64,000 nt of DNA from Punctularia strigosozonata HHB-11173 SS5 (lineage: Eukaryota > Basidiomycota > Agaricomycetes > Corticiales > Punctulariaceae). Both the position numbers and the translations under genes were made by a program. The stretch covers positions 1,166,402-1,230,401 of the forward strand of contig NW_006767439.1 in NCBI RefSeq assembly GCF_000264995.1. The letters run 5' to 3'. Positions within the stretch are counted from its first letter, which is position 1. Each line of letters begins with the position of its first letter. The notes under the pieces were generated by a model. It was not told where the DNA came from and did no database searches. It saw only the letters and a list, made by a program, of their open reading frames with translations. Shown in pieces: positions 1 to 11,172 of the stretch.

Positions 1-681
1 ATCCTTCGCAGCAGAGGTATGCTTGAGCTCAGGCCGGGTGAGTAGCTCAGTAACCAGGGTTGAGATTGGGATATTGTGCACATTGAGGTTATCGACAGCA
101 TGCATCAGCTGCATTGTGGAGGGCAACATGCTGGGTATCTGATGGGAACCTTCGGACTTGCATCCTCATTTATGCACTGGCTGCGGCTTGCAGCCTCTCA
201 TGCGAAGTCGGCATGGGACTGGACACTTCCACAAGATGCAGCGCTCGCATGGCCACTGACTTCGGACAACTGAAGTGCACAAATATACCATTTATGGTAT
301 ATTCGTCGCTCTCAGGCATTTTCCTCGGGTATTTGCAGTGCCTCGCATTGCCCCTAGACTCGTTGTTGTACAGGGATGCCGAGCCTAAGCCGAGAATTTG
401 AAATACAAGATCTGCCAGCCGCTCTATCGCGTCGTACTCCCCCAAACTTCATGATATAACAGGTAGGTGCTTCTCACAGATCACATGTTGTTTACTAATC
501 ATGTCCCGAGTCCCTTGCACCGACCTCACCGCTCGGATTTGGGAGTACCGACGCGATACGAGCGGCTGGTTCAGGAGCCTGATGTCAAGCGCTATAGGCG
601 CGTGCGTCACTATTCCCCAATGCGGGACCGGCAACCTCCGGGCGTACACCATAGCCCGGATGGTTGGCCAAACCGAATCTC

Positions 682-865
682 TACCTTTGTCCACACTCAC
701 TGGACCGCGGTAGAGGTGAGGAGACCGCTACACATCATGTATCGCACACTTGTACTTACACACCAACCAGGGCACGACTAACGCGCCCCGGTTAGGTGAA
801 TAACAGACCTTTGTCCACACTCACTGGACCGCGGTAGAGGGCACGACTAACGCGCCCCGGTTAGG
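682..865. repeat. two interleaved direct repeats
   Basis: A 34-bp unit beginning ACCTTTGTCCACACTCACTG occurs at 682-715 and again at 807-840. A second unit of about 27 bp beginning GGGCACGACTAACGCGCCCC occurs at 770-796 and 839-865. In the first copy the two units are separated by 54 bp; in the second they abut. This suggests a local duplication with an internal insertion or deletion. No coding function is apparent. Confidence 0.8.
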
Positions 866-1001
866 TTTATTGAAAATACAGACTGATTTGAGCAAGCGAG
901 AGCAACGACCGGTATACGTCGGGCCCCGCAGCGAGCAACCATGAACAGGCATTCATCGGGCTAGTCCCTAAAGGTAACGAATCCGACTGGACGAACTCGA
1001 T

Positions 1002-1253
1002 TACTGTACTTTTACGACCATAAGTTCAAGCGGACCCCTTGGGGACAGGGGACACGCTGTAAGTTCAGACCCGTGGGAAGTTCATGAACTGATATTAATC
1101 AGATTTCTTTGTTCTCACAGTAAGTGTTAATAAATCCCACGGTCAGTCAGGTTCGGCCGAAATGGGAGGGGACAGGGGACAAAACCCTGGTTTAGGTTCA
1201 GTTCAAGGGTAGGGGGGGAATGGGGACGAACTTATGGTCGTAAAAGTACAGTA
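1002..1253. mobile_element. MITE with 26-bp perfect terminal inverted repeats
   Basis: The left end (1002-1027, starting TACTGTACTTTTACGACC) is the exact reverse complement of the right end (1228-1253). Both ends include TA, which fits a Tc1/mariner-type TA target duplication around 24-bp repeats starting CTGTAC. The 252-bp element has no ORF and carries internal short repeats (GGGGACAGGGGAC near 1040 and 1168). It is non-autonomous; its ends do not match those of the transposon near 34.5-37.5 kb, so a different transposase must have moved it. Confidence 0.85.
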
Positions 1254-1711
1254 TGCGAATATCCACGTGTCTCCGAAGCGCCACTGTAAGACGTAAAAGG
1301 CAGATCGCTCATTTTAGACTTGCTTTAGTATTTGGGCAGAGGACTTAATATCCCTGAAGATTCAGACATCTTCAACGCTCATTATGGGGCCAAAAGGCAA
1401 GTATAAGCTGCGATATTGGTCCGGTGGTGGTGAAAGCACAAGAGCAAGGACCGCCGCGTCCTAAAGTAGCAAGAGGCACGGGACACGAGGCCGTGTATTT
1501 CCCACGCTTCATCGACGTGTTCGGCCCTCCGAGCGCGCAGCCACTGACCGCATCTGCCTCCGCCCTCTGACCTCCCTGCACTCCATACCCCTCCTCGCCC
1601 TCGTGGTTCTCCTTTCTCTTTCATCACCGCCACGTCCTCCCGCTTTTCCGCTCAGATAACCACCACGACCGGCTCGCCCTCCCCTTCTTCTCACACGACT
1701 CAACGACCATC

Positions 1712-2624
1712 ATGGCGAAGGGCCGCAAGGCGAACGGCGCTATCGCCACCCCGGATGCCAACAAAGAAAACCGGGAACTGCTGCAGGTTGATACGGACGC
1801 CGCAACGTCGACGGCAGCCGCGCCCGCCTCGTCTGCGTCCGATAAGGACGTCGTCAAAGTTAACAACGCCAACTTGACCGAGCTGAAGAACGCGTGCGAC
1901 GATGCGCTCAAACGCGTGAGCCTATTCCCTGTCGACTGATCTCAGTTTTAATGTCTTTGTTGCTGGGATACTGCAGTTCCTTTCTCGGCCGGACCTCTTT
2001 AAGCAAATACACACGCACACCGACGTACGCCTCGCGCTAGGCTGGGGGAGCGTCTTCACCGCGGCCGCGACGGGCTACTATGGCTGGAAAGTCGAGTTCG
2101 AGAAATCGAAACCGCTCGTCTGGGCAGGCGTCATATTGTACGTGGGACCCGGGCCATCCAACTCCCTTTTTTTCTGTGATTTAACGCCCGCACGGCGCGT
2201 CATAGATACGTTGTCTTGTCCGCTATCCAAACGCTCTACGCGTACTTCATTGAACGCGATATCGTATTCGTGGGCAGGCGGAAAACGTTCGAGAAGCGGG
2301 TTGGTCCACCTCCGCGACTCTGCCCCTAATAACCTCACTAACGCTGTCTTTATAAACCAGATTGTGACCGACCGAATAACCGTGACCTCTTCCACCGCCA
2401 CTCCACGTTCTACCACCACCACCGCCTCGACCGCCAACAGCCCCTCCTACACCGTCTCTCTCACCCTCATCCAATCCTCGAACGGCGGCAAGTCCCTCCT
2501 GGGCAAGCACCAGGTCTCGGTCACCGCCCCCTTCGCGGAGTGGTTCGACGAGAAGGGCGTGATGGACGTGCTCGCGTACGAGACTTGGCTCACCAGCGCT
2601 CTCGCCCGCGTGATGGAATCGTAG
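1712..2624 (+). CDS. SPC2: signal peptidase complex subunit 2 (SPC2/SPCS2)
   Basis: Four exons at 1712-1915, 1977-2137, 2206-2299 and 2361-2624 join in phase to a 240-residue protein. Seen: a disordered Ala/Thr/Ser-rich start with a Lys-rich tip, then LTELKNACDDALKR, two hydrophobic segments (around GWGSVFTAAATGYYGW and GVILYVVLSAIQTLYAYF), the segment ERDIVFVGRRKTFEKR, and a soluble tail ending WLTSALARVMES. This order matches the SPC25 family, the non-catalytic subunit of the ER signal peptidase complex. In that family both termini face the cytosol and the subunit supports contact with the Sec61 translocon. The first ATG after the pyrimidine-rich leader gives the usual length. All three introns are 61-68 nt with standard borders. 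Confidence 0.92.
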
Positions 2625-2639
2625 TTTCCTTCTCTTGAC

Positions 2640-3561
2640 CGGCTTTGAGTTTTCAGGCACCCGGTGGCAGTGATATCCGTGATTCATGCGGTTCCTGGAT
2701 AGTGGTGTTATCTGTCAAAAGCTTCGCTCGTTCGTCTTCGAGCAATGACGCGCCGTCGGTGGTGGTTGAACTACGTTGCTGTAGCTGGCTAATGTCTGCG
2801 CCTGTGCTATCATATCCGTATATACACCATGGATTATCTATTGGATAGGACGATGTAGAACGCCACCATGATAGATGATCAGTTGGGATGGCGGCCGGTG
2901 GATGCATGAGCCGCCGCCGGTCACCAACATGTAAGTACGATCGTCTACATTCCTGTCGTCGCACAACACATACTCACTACTGATCGATCTACTTGCCATA
3001 GTCTCGCCGACACTAGTTGAGCTCGATTGGGCACCATGCGGTTCTGAAATGTTTGTGATGCTGCGAATGGATATTGACATGTCCCGTCAAGTTGATTAGT
3101 TATCCCTCTCGATGAAGACACTCCCGCTTCGACGCGATTACTGGTGTCATTTCGACATGTGAAGCTTGGAGGAGTTGATCAATGTTGGTCATGATTGAGG
3201 CCCTGCAGTAACGCGTCGTCAGACCCCCGAATGCAGGCGACACACCAATCGGAAGTTTAAGTCGCCGCGAGTTCTGCGCGACCCTCTGAATCACTGCCGT
3301 AACTCATCCCCCGCCCTCTCCCCTGTCGGACGCCACAGTTCGCTTCCAGGAGGACCTTGGAAAACCTTCATTTGCATTTTCGATCTCTGTGACAGTTCAA
3401 ATTCTGTTCCTTCGACGGCGCCTAGAACCGGCCTCCCCCGCCTTGGCTTCGCAACTTCTCATCTCCGCCCCTTCTCGACATGTCCGCGCCCGTCCGTTGG
3501 CAATTCCCGGGTCTGTCCCCTACAAGTTAGCGGGCGCTCTGGTACATACATAATCGAACCG
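2640..3561. other. intergenic, nothing recognised
   Basis: Between SPC2 and the DUF6534 gene. The short frames here have no recognisable domain and no convincing splice sites. The part from about 3300 is pyrimidine-rich and probably holds the promoter or leader of the next gene; an ATG at 3480 may mark an additional upstream exon of it. Confidence 0.5.
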
Positions 3562-5153
3562 GTGGCGCCAAGCGTGGTGGAAGATATCGTTTATATTTCG
3601 CAGGGTCGACCTTTGTTTATGAAGAGGGACGTGACTACGGTCCCGCATGAGATTCGCTCGTCGAGAACTTGGACCTCCCGACCGCTTCAACGCACTTGGA
3701 CGATGCGCACTGATGCCGAGCTAACGCACGCAGGTCAGCTTATCCGAGCCCACCCAGCGGATTACCTCGGGTCATGGCTCATGGGTTGCTTGTTCTCCAT
3801 GCTGTGAGCACCATATACAACTAATACTCATTTTCTACGTTTCTCGCTGACCACGCTCTTCTAGGCTGCAAGGGGTTGTTCTCGCGCAAGCCAGCCACTA
3901 CGTGGAGTGCTACCGCAAACACACGAGAACCAGCCACTGTTTCGTGAGCATCGTCGCATTGCTAAACACGTGAATTTCTACCTCTTCTACCTTTCGTTGG
4001 CTTGAATAATGACATGACGCAGACTGAGGACCGTGCAGTCTATTGCCATCATCTGGAACCAAAGTATAACCGACTTTGGGGACTACGATGCTGTCGCTCG
4101 CAGTGAGTCTGTCAGCTCACGCGAGTTTGTTTTTTTCACACCCTGACATCCCTCGACCCTCGAGGTCCATGGTACCTGGAGACGCAGCCGCTCTTGGTGA
4201 ACCAATTTCCCTGAACGTGCCGGTATCTGAACTCGTTATTGAAAGTTGCGGTGTCTACCAGACCGAGCTGATCGGCTTCGTCGTGCAAACGTATTTCGCC
4301 ATGAGAGTGGCCCGGATGGTTCCACGCAGGAAATGGCTTATCCTCGTGCCGATATTGTTATGCATGCTCGTCGCTCTAGGCGGAGGTATCGCTATGGTGA
4401 GTGTCGCCCGAGTCCAAATCTCGGTGTCGCTGACTTGGCGGGGTTTTCAGACTGTAGTGATATTCACCATGGTGGGTAGGAGTTTCTTCTACTTGGAGGT
4501 GCGTTTTCTTGTAATGATCATGCATTCCAGCACGGAGCTCCGGACAAAGTAACAGAGAACAAGATCCCCGTGGTGAGTTGATATCGGGATGTGGGCAGCG
4601 GAAGTAGAATTGACACGTGGCGTAGGTCATCAACCTTAGCGGTACACTAGGTAAGCTCGGGAATGACTGGGGCAGTAGGAGAACGGCTGACCCGCCTTTT
4701 GACGCGCGTGCCAGCCGCCGATTCCATCATAACCGGTACAAGTGCGTTGCCAAACTATGAGCGCTTCGCGAGACAGAGCAACGTTGACGTCGCTTGCTCT
4801 CTCCTTAGTCGTCGTCGTGCTCTGGCGATCGCAAACGGCATTGGACGGGCACAACGTTATCGACCGTCTGATCGCGGTGACATGGACGTCCGCCGCCCCG
4901 CCGTTTCTGTGTGCCCTGCTCAACCTCGTCCTTTACGTGTCCATGTCGCAGCGGAGCGTCTGGTTTGTCTTGTACGTACGCCATCGTTACACGGAGATGC
5001 GCCCGCCACACGTCTCACCTTCTCGGTTTTTGCGATAGCTTCAACTTGACGCTGTCGTACTTGTACTCCGTTTCGATGATGTACACCATCAACTCGTCAG
5101 CGAACCGCTTGCTCCTACACCATTCCAAAGCCACTCACTGCGGTGCACGTTGA
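3562..5153 (+). CDS. DUF6534-type multi-pass membrane protein (exons approximate)
   Basis: This belongs to a basidiomycete family of about seven membrane spans and unknown biochemical role. The pieces recur in family order: ADYLGSWLMGCLFSMLLQGV, HYVECYR, LRTVQSIAIIWNQSITDFG, VVQTYFAMRVARM, LILVPILLCMLVALGGGIAM, LIAVTWTSAAPPFLCALLNL and FNLTLSYLYSVSMMYTINS. The introns at 3804-3864 and 3970-4022 were checked by phase; later borders are approximate and several exons are short. The start is uncertain, with ATGs at 3619 and 3703 and a possible upstream exon at 3480. The C-terminal tail after 5110 is also uncertain and could run to about 5380. No disabling change was identified with certainty. Two relatives lie at 38.7-40.1 and 47.0-48.4 kb. 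Confidence 0.7.
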
Positions 5154-5847
5154 CCAACCAGGCGCCCGGATTCGACGTCGCCCCGACCGAGCGTGCCCTC
5201 GTCGGGCCGGAAACCGCAGCCGGAAGCCATCGCCCTGAGCACGCTGCGCCAACGCAGGAGCGACGCTCCCGAGCCCGGGCTACGTTATTATTCCGCGTTT
5301 TCCGAGCCGTCGATGAACTCCAGTCATCGCTCAAGGACGCCGGCCCACGAGTGCGCTGGACGTCTGCGAAAGTCCCCTGATCTGAGCTCTGGTGAGCGTG
5401 CGCCGACGACGTATACACATATCACGAACACCGCTACTGACCCGAGTCCAAAGAACAGGCGTGAACGTGGTCGGTGATCGCGAAATGCAGAAACCGTCGG
5501 CGTTTTTCGATATTGGCGAGCTAAATGGACGCGTTCGCGTTCGCGAACCAGCTAACGGTTCGGCTTTGCTAGGTATACTCAAATTATACGATCGTTTTAA
5601 TCCCGTCGGACGGTAGATAACCTCTCCCCATCCAAACGGCATGATATGTTTAAGCCGTAGCGTACGATCTTAGCCAGGGAGGTTGTCAGGCAGAGAGTAT
5701 CCAGTCGTCAATTATGCCAGGATATCGAGACAAATCGCGGTCGTGTGTAGAATACATGCCCGAACCGTAAACCCCTCCTTAAAAAAGATGTGTATGGGAA
5801 AAAAAAAATCCGTGCATACGAGGCGCCCCGAAATCGTCATCAAACGA
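5154..5847. other. intergenic, nothing recognised
   Basis: Probably the 3' flank of both the DUF6534 gene and the convergent membrane-protein gene that ends at 5848. Short frames in this stretch show no domain. Confidence 0.5.
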
Positions 5848-6460
5848 CTACAGCACCGCGCCCCCGTCACCCGCCAGACTGGGCGTACGCCTCGTCCGCG
5901 CGAGCGCGACGCTCGCGACGCCGAGCACCGCGTCGGGCACGCCTTCTTCTCCTTCTTCGCCTTCTTCCTCCTCCTGTACCCCTCCTCCTCCTTCTCCTCC
6001 TCCTCCTCTTAATCCTTCGATCGACCGATCGGCACCGCCGAGAGAAAGCGACGAGGAGGGGCCTTCGCCGAATCCGCTGTCTCGTACTCCGCCTCCTCCG
6101 CCTCCTCCTCCTCTACTCGCGCCGGCACGCCTGCGAGGCCGGGTCGGCATGAGCACCAGACACGCGACCTGGACCGTCTTCTCATTCTCTTTCCCCCTCT
6201 CCGTCTCCCTCCCCCTCTCCGTTTCCTCCTTTCCTGTCTCTGCGTCGCGCAACCACCGCTCGAGCGCTCTTTCGCGTTCTTCGCGGCTTGTTGTTGTTGT
6301 TGTTGGAGGATGACGAGGATGCGGAGGATGTGGACGAGGGGGTGACGAGGGGGGCAGTTCGGGGCGCCAGTAGTCCCGGAGGATACGCAGTGCGGAGGGG
6401 CGGGTAGGGGAGCGCGCGGGCCCGGGCGCCCTGAAGGGTGTCGATTGCGGTGACGGAGGT

Positions 6461-6501
<41 letters not shown>

Positions 6502-7218
6502 TGTGGTCGGGAGCCGCGGGGGCGGAGGAGGTGGTGTTGTGCGTCGGGAGAACGAGAACGGAGAGGAGGAGAGGAGGGCGAGGAGGGAGCGGATGCGCGA
6601 CGTCGGGGGTGATTCTTGTTCTTGAGGAGGTAAGGATAACGGAGGCGGTTTGGTGGTGTCTACCGGCGGCGGGGCGACGGGTCGGAGGACGGCCGAGACG
6701 GACAAAGGCTGGATAGAATAAAAATAACGAAAACGTGTGTTTTTGTTTCAGTCCGAGTGTTTGGAGTCGAGGCGAGGAGAAAAAGGGGGGGGGGGACTGA
6801 CCGCGATGCCGTCCCACCGGACGTCGTCGTTCCGACCCCGCTTCGCGTCGCGGACGTACGCGTCCCATAGTATCGGTTTTTCGCTGTCCTTTGGCTGCTG
6901 CGACCCCCTGTGCGCGTCGTCGTCGCCGCCGCCGCCGGTGAGATCGGCGAGCCAGCGGCCGGCGGCGCGGCGGCGGCGCATGCCCCAGCCGCGTCGGGCG
7001 GAGAGGCCGCAGCCGAGGAAGGCGATGAAGAGCGCGACGAAGACGACGATCGCGCCGAAGAGGAAGGTGTTGCCCGGAGGGGTGTTACCGCCGCCGCCGC
7101 CGCCGTTGGACGAGGGTGTGGTCGCTTTGCTCAAGGGTAAGGTTTGGGAGGAGGGCGGGGGGTGGGTGTGCGTGTTGGTGGTGGTGGTGGTGGACGAGGT
7201 GGAGGTTTGGAAGGCCAT
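5848..7218 (-). CDS. single-span membrane protein with low-complexity tail, copy A
   Basis: Two exons, 7218-6802 and 6708-5848 read on the minus strand, join in phase to 425 residues. Seen: a Ser/Thr/Pro/Gly-rich N-terminus, one membrane span (FLFGAIVVFVALFIAFLGCG) followed at once by SARR and further Arg residues, then a long disordered tail with a run of about 13 Ala (from a GCC repeat near 6461-6499), a WRPELPPSSP segment, a VQVACLVLMPT segment and Gly/Glu-rich stretches. The layout predicts one span with a basic flank. Copy B at 11.2-12.3 kb has the same order, including the post-span SARR, the intron position, WRP and the late V.V....MP motif. The function is unknown. It lies divergent to the PPOX gene. 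Confidence 0.75.
6461..6499. repeat. GGC/GCC trinucleotide repeat (poly-Ala coding)
   Basis: About thirteen tandem GGC units on the plus strand, read as alanine codons by the minus-strand gene. Such tracts are prone to length change by slippage. CTC-type repeats at 5945-6010 code for Glu/Gly runs in the same gene. Confidence 0.85.
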
Positions 7219-8104
7219 CGGAGGGGTCGTGTGCGCGGAGGATGTGGGAGGCTAGATCTTTGAGGCTAGTGGTGGGTGGTGGTCTGCGAGCAGGCGGGGG
7301 ACATCGTTCGTCGTGGCAGAGGAGAGGAGAACGGTCGGTGGTAGAGAAGTCGGTCGCTCGTCAACGGCACGCCCTACTGCGCAGCCCGAGCGAGAGGTAT
7401 TTGCGGGGTGAGGGTGGGAGCAGACAGAGGCCACGGTCAGATCTGAGAGGGCAACGAGCGTCTGTGTGTAGCTCCCTCCGCCGTCCGGGGTGTGCATTTT
7501 GGGCACGACGAGCCCACGGACCGACAGATGCGCGGCCGATGGTCGCACCGCGCCGTTGATCCTGACCGACGCCAACCGCCGGGACTAAACCGATCAATTA
7601 TTATTGATTCGGATCCTCCATCCTTACTTGACCACGAATGCGTCGACGCAATTAGGCCAATCCGCAGTCGATGGTGGTGGTGTTGCCGTCAACGGGATCC
7701 GTAAGATGGGAACGCGCGTTGGCCAGCGTGGGCAGACGGCTCTCAGACTTTGTCGGAGAGGAGGCAAGAGGTGGGAGAAAGTTGGAAAGCCGGGGGCCGT
7801 GGGCGTGTTTGCCGGGATGAAGATGGAAGTGAAGAGGAGGAAGAAGTCCGTTCGACGTCGACCGCCACGACGTGGAAAAGGCGACGGCAAGCGCGACGAC
7901 GACGACGACGCGCTCTCTTGGCGTTTACAACCACCGACGTACATACTTACATACAGGTCGACAAGGTCGATCCCTGAGACTCTGGACTCTCGGCATCGTC
8001 GACTGCGGCGAAGCGCTGTGCCTTCCACACCGCGGAGACGCACACCAACCGCGCGCCTCTGAACTGGATCTATCTGCATATCCGCCACGCAAGAATATAG
8101 AGAA
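7219..8104. promoter_or_regulatory. divergent promoter region, membrane protein A / PPOX
   Basis: 886 bp between two divergent start codons at 7218 (minus) and 8105 (plus). No frame here has a supported domain, so it is taken as the shared upstream region. I could not identify a specific factor-binding site. Confidence 0.5.
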
Positions 8105-10065
8105 ATGTCGCGCAGACACATCGCCGTCCTCGGCGGCGGCATCTCCGGCCTCTCGGGCGCGTACCACCTCTCGCGCCGCTTTCCCGACGCGCTCGTCACC
8201 GTCGTCGAGAAGGTACCGTAAACATCCTCATCCGACGAGCGCCTCTCTTCGCCTCTGACCGATCCTCGGTGCGCAACAGAGCGACCGCTTCGGCGGCTCG
8301 ATCCGCAGCTTGCGCGTCCGCATCGCAGACAACGACCAGCGACACTTCGCCAGCGTGCTCGTCGAATCCGGGCCGCGCACGCTCCGCGCCAGCAACGCCG
8401 CGCACGTCCTCGAGCTCGTACGTTACCTCCCTTTCCCCCTCTCACCCTTCCCCTTGCCCGCTAACGCAAAGCCCCGAAAGGCCAGATCAACCTCCTGAAC
8501 CTCTCCCCCTCCGTGATCACCACCCCGACGACCTCCCCGGCCGCCCGGAACCGGTTCCTGCACCTCCCGCCGTCCCCGGGCCTCGCCCGCGTCCCGACCT
8601 CGCTCGCGTCCTTGCTCCTCTCCAAACTCGGGCGCACCGTGCTCCTCCCCGCCCTCGCGCGCGACTTGTTCTCCCCCCCAAATCGTCTCGCTCGACGACG
8701 GGGAGGAGGAAGCGAAGGTGAACACAAGTGCGCAGAGGAGGAGGAGGAGGAGGAGGAGGACGAATCGGTCGACGCGTTCCTCGCCCGCCACTTCGGCCCC
8801 GGCTTTGCGCGCACGTTCGGCAGCGCGCTCGTGCACGGGATATACGCCGCCGACGCGCGCGCGCTCTCCGTCCGCGCCGCGTTCCCCGCCCTCGCCGCGC
8901 TGTCCGACTCGGGCCGCGGCAGCGTCCTCCGCGGCGCGCTCCGCCTCTCGCTCGCCCGCGGCCACGGGAACGCGCCGGGGAAGGGGAAGGAGATGGAGGT
9001 GGAGATGGAGGGGGCGGCGCACGACGCGGTGCGCGGCGCGTCGGTGTTCTCGTTCCGGGACGGGATGCAGACCCTGCCCGACGCGCTCGCGGACGCCTTA
9101 CGAAAAACGCCGAACGTGCGCCTCCTCGCTCGCACCGCCGTCGGCCGGATCGCGCACGACCGCGCGACGGACACGATCGAGGTTCTTATTTCTTCTCACA
9201 TATCACGTACGATCGGTTTCTCATTTTTTTTATTTCTTCTTTGTTTTCTTGGAATACAGTTGGAGCTGAAAGACGCGGAGAACGGAGAACGGGTCGACGT
9301 GCCCGGGCCGCCGGTGACGCACGTCCTCAGCGCGCTACCCCTCCCCGCGCTCTCTTCCGTCCTCCGCTCTTCCCACTCCCACTCCCACTCCTCCTCCTCC
9401 TCCTACCCGTTACGGGACATACCGACCGAGTTCCCCTCCGCGACGGTCACCGTCGTCAACCTCGTCTTCCCCCCGACCCCCTCCGGCGCGCCGCTCCAGC
9501 TCCACCCGGCCGGCTTCGGCTACCTCGTCCCGCGCCCGGAGCGCGGCTACGACGACGTCGCCGCGGCGTCCAACCCGCTCGGCGTGCTCGGCGCCGTGTT
9601 CGACTCGTGCGCGCTCGGCGGCGCGCAGGACTACGCTCTGCCTCCTCCTCGCTCTTCGCCGTTTTGCGACGGAAAGGCGGAATACGGGTCGTCGCGGTTC
9701 GCGAAGATCACGGTGATGCTCGGCGGGCCGTATCACCGGCACCGACCCGATCGATCCGCCCCCGTTTCGCCGCGGTGGGTGGACGAGCTCGTGCACGGCC
9801 ACCTCCGCGGCGCGCTCGCGATCCCGGCGGAGGTCGAGCTGCCCGAGCCGGCGTTCGCGATGGTGCGGACGCACGTACGGTGCATCCCGTCGTTTGCGCC
9901 GGGGCATCTGGGGGCGGTGAGGAAGGTGCGGGCGGCGGCGCGCGCGATCGTGGGGGGCGAAGAGGGGGGAGGGGGAGGGTGGTGCTGGCGGGCGCGGGGG
10001 CGAGAGGGGTGAGCGTGGAGGATTGCGTGAAGGGCGGGCGGGAGGCGGCTTGGGAGATCGAGTGA
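8105..10065 (+). CDS. HEM14: protoporphyrinogen oxidase, with a frame change near the 3' end
   Basis: Protoporphyrinogen oxidase makes protoporphyrin IX in the penultimate heme step, with FAD, at the inner mitochondrial membrane. Exons 8105-8212, 8280-8417, 8486-9181 and 9260 onward are in phase. Seen: the dinucleotide-binding start VLGGGISGLSGAYHLSRRF, then SDRFGGSIRS, VLVESGPRTLRA, HGIYAADARALSVRAAFP, NPLGVLGAVFDSC and the family-typical C-terminus GARGVSVEDCV. That last piece is in a different frame from the rest: the main frame stops at 10012 after a Gly-rich run, while the conserved end runs to 10065. The shift lies in a G-rich stretch (9964-9979) and may be a base-call length error or a real mutation. 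An acidic run (EEEEEEEED) lies in the middle. Corrected length would be about 580 residues. Confidence 0.88.
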
Positions 10066-11172
10066 GAGGACGCTTGGCGCTGGTTCGCGCCGGGGGTGGT
10101 GGTGTGCGTACCAGGATTATGTGACTAGGAGGACGTGTCTCTCTCCCCCCATGGTCATGATACGACAGATCTTCCACGCGCCCTCGCGCGCAACTAGAGT
10201 GCTCGTGGTGTTGTTCGCCCGTGCGCGTGATCACCGACGAGAGTATCGATCGAAAGGCGCTGCGCGGTGCTCGAAATGTTCCCTATCCTTTTTCATCCTC
10301 GTCTGCCGTTTGCGAGCTGTATGAACCCTGCGATGACCTTTCTCGTATGTATTCACATCCGCATGCAGATATAATAGCTTGTTTGCCATTAAATCTTGCT
10401 CTCGGTGTGGGGGCATCGCAACTCGGACCCCGGCCATCCTCACCGAAACCCGGACCGTCGTCTCGATAATTTCCCGCTCGCGGCACCAGAAACGCTCTCC
10501 CTCTCCGTTCCGTGCCCACGGGGGGTGCCATGCAACCGCGCTTTGGCCATCCTGTGGGGAACCGCGCGCCACAGTCCGTATCGAGCATGCGCTTAACCCT
10601 TTATGGTAATCACCGCCGCGCGCCTTACCCGTTTCGGCAAGATGCGCGCACGGGTATGACGGCACGCCACCTGCGGATCGTGGAAGGCGCGCACTCCCGG
10701 CACACACACCCTCGCAGCAGGAGCGAGAGCCAATGGACCCCGGCGCTCTCCCTGCTCCTGCTCCTCGTCGCCATCGTCCTTGAGATATCTTCATAATACG
10801 CACGCGGACAAGCGTTGGTATAAACCATATATCGTTCCGGAAGACGGAAGGCGGTGCCGACGCCGTTGACGACCCGGTCCGCCCATCCCAACCGGACTCG
10901 TCGTCGTCAGCCCCGAGAGATACTGCGTATCGTGAGCTCGGAAGAGGGCAGGGGTTGCAACATCGAGCTGCGCTCTCTATCCAAGCACAAAAAGCCTCTC
11001 TGCACCGTCTCACATCCGACTACCCGCCTCAGCCTAGCGACATAAGTGGCTCACAGATCCACCCCCAACCGACCCCCACCCTCTCTCTCTCTCTCTCTCT
11101 ATCTGCCGCACAGATAAACAGCAGATAACCGCACCGCACCAACACGACTCAACCTACAATTCGAGGTCACCG
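10066..11172. other. intergenic; CT repeat before membrane protein B
   Basis: A minus-strand open frame (10231-11013) has no domain and mirrors GC-rich sequence bias, so I do not call it. A (CT)n tract at about 11081-11100 lies some 70 bp before the start codon at 11173 and probably belongs to the promoter or 5' leader. Nothing else is recognised. Confidence 0.5.

Larger units (their letters stand above)
1..1711. other. gene-free left end with repeats
   Basis: No reading frame here has a recognisable domain or a plausible intron-exon layout. The stretch holds two short direct repeats (682-865) and a miniature inverted-repeat element (1002-1253), described separately. The last 330 bases are pyrimidine-rich and form the likely promoter and 5' leader of the SPC2 gene that starts at 1712. 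Confidence 0.6.

Noticed and set aside
6182-6868. 228-codon Arg-rich minus-strand frame
   Set aside because: Shadow of membrane protein A in another frame, reading the GCC repeat as poly-Arg.
7624-8445. 273-codon minus-strand frame opposite the PPOX start
   Set aside because: It overlaps the promoter and first exons of PPOX on the other strand; Arg/Ser/Ala-rich, as expected of a mirror frame in GC-rich DNA, with no domain.
9950-9977. 28-nt intron to explain the PPOX frame change
   Set aside because: Shorter than any other intron here and its join does not give the phase needed for the conserved C-terminus; a frameshift or base-call error is simpler.
8423-10234. several long minus-strand and plus-strand frames (up to 445 codons) over PPOX
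   Set aside because: They arise from GC-rich third positions of the PPOX exons; composition is Arg/Ala/Pro with no recognisable domain, while the PPOX frame carries conserved motifs.
10231-11013. 260-codon minus-strand frame between PPOX and membrane protein B
   Set aside because: No domain, no introns of local type, and composition typical of chance frames; kept as intergenic.
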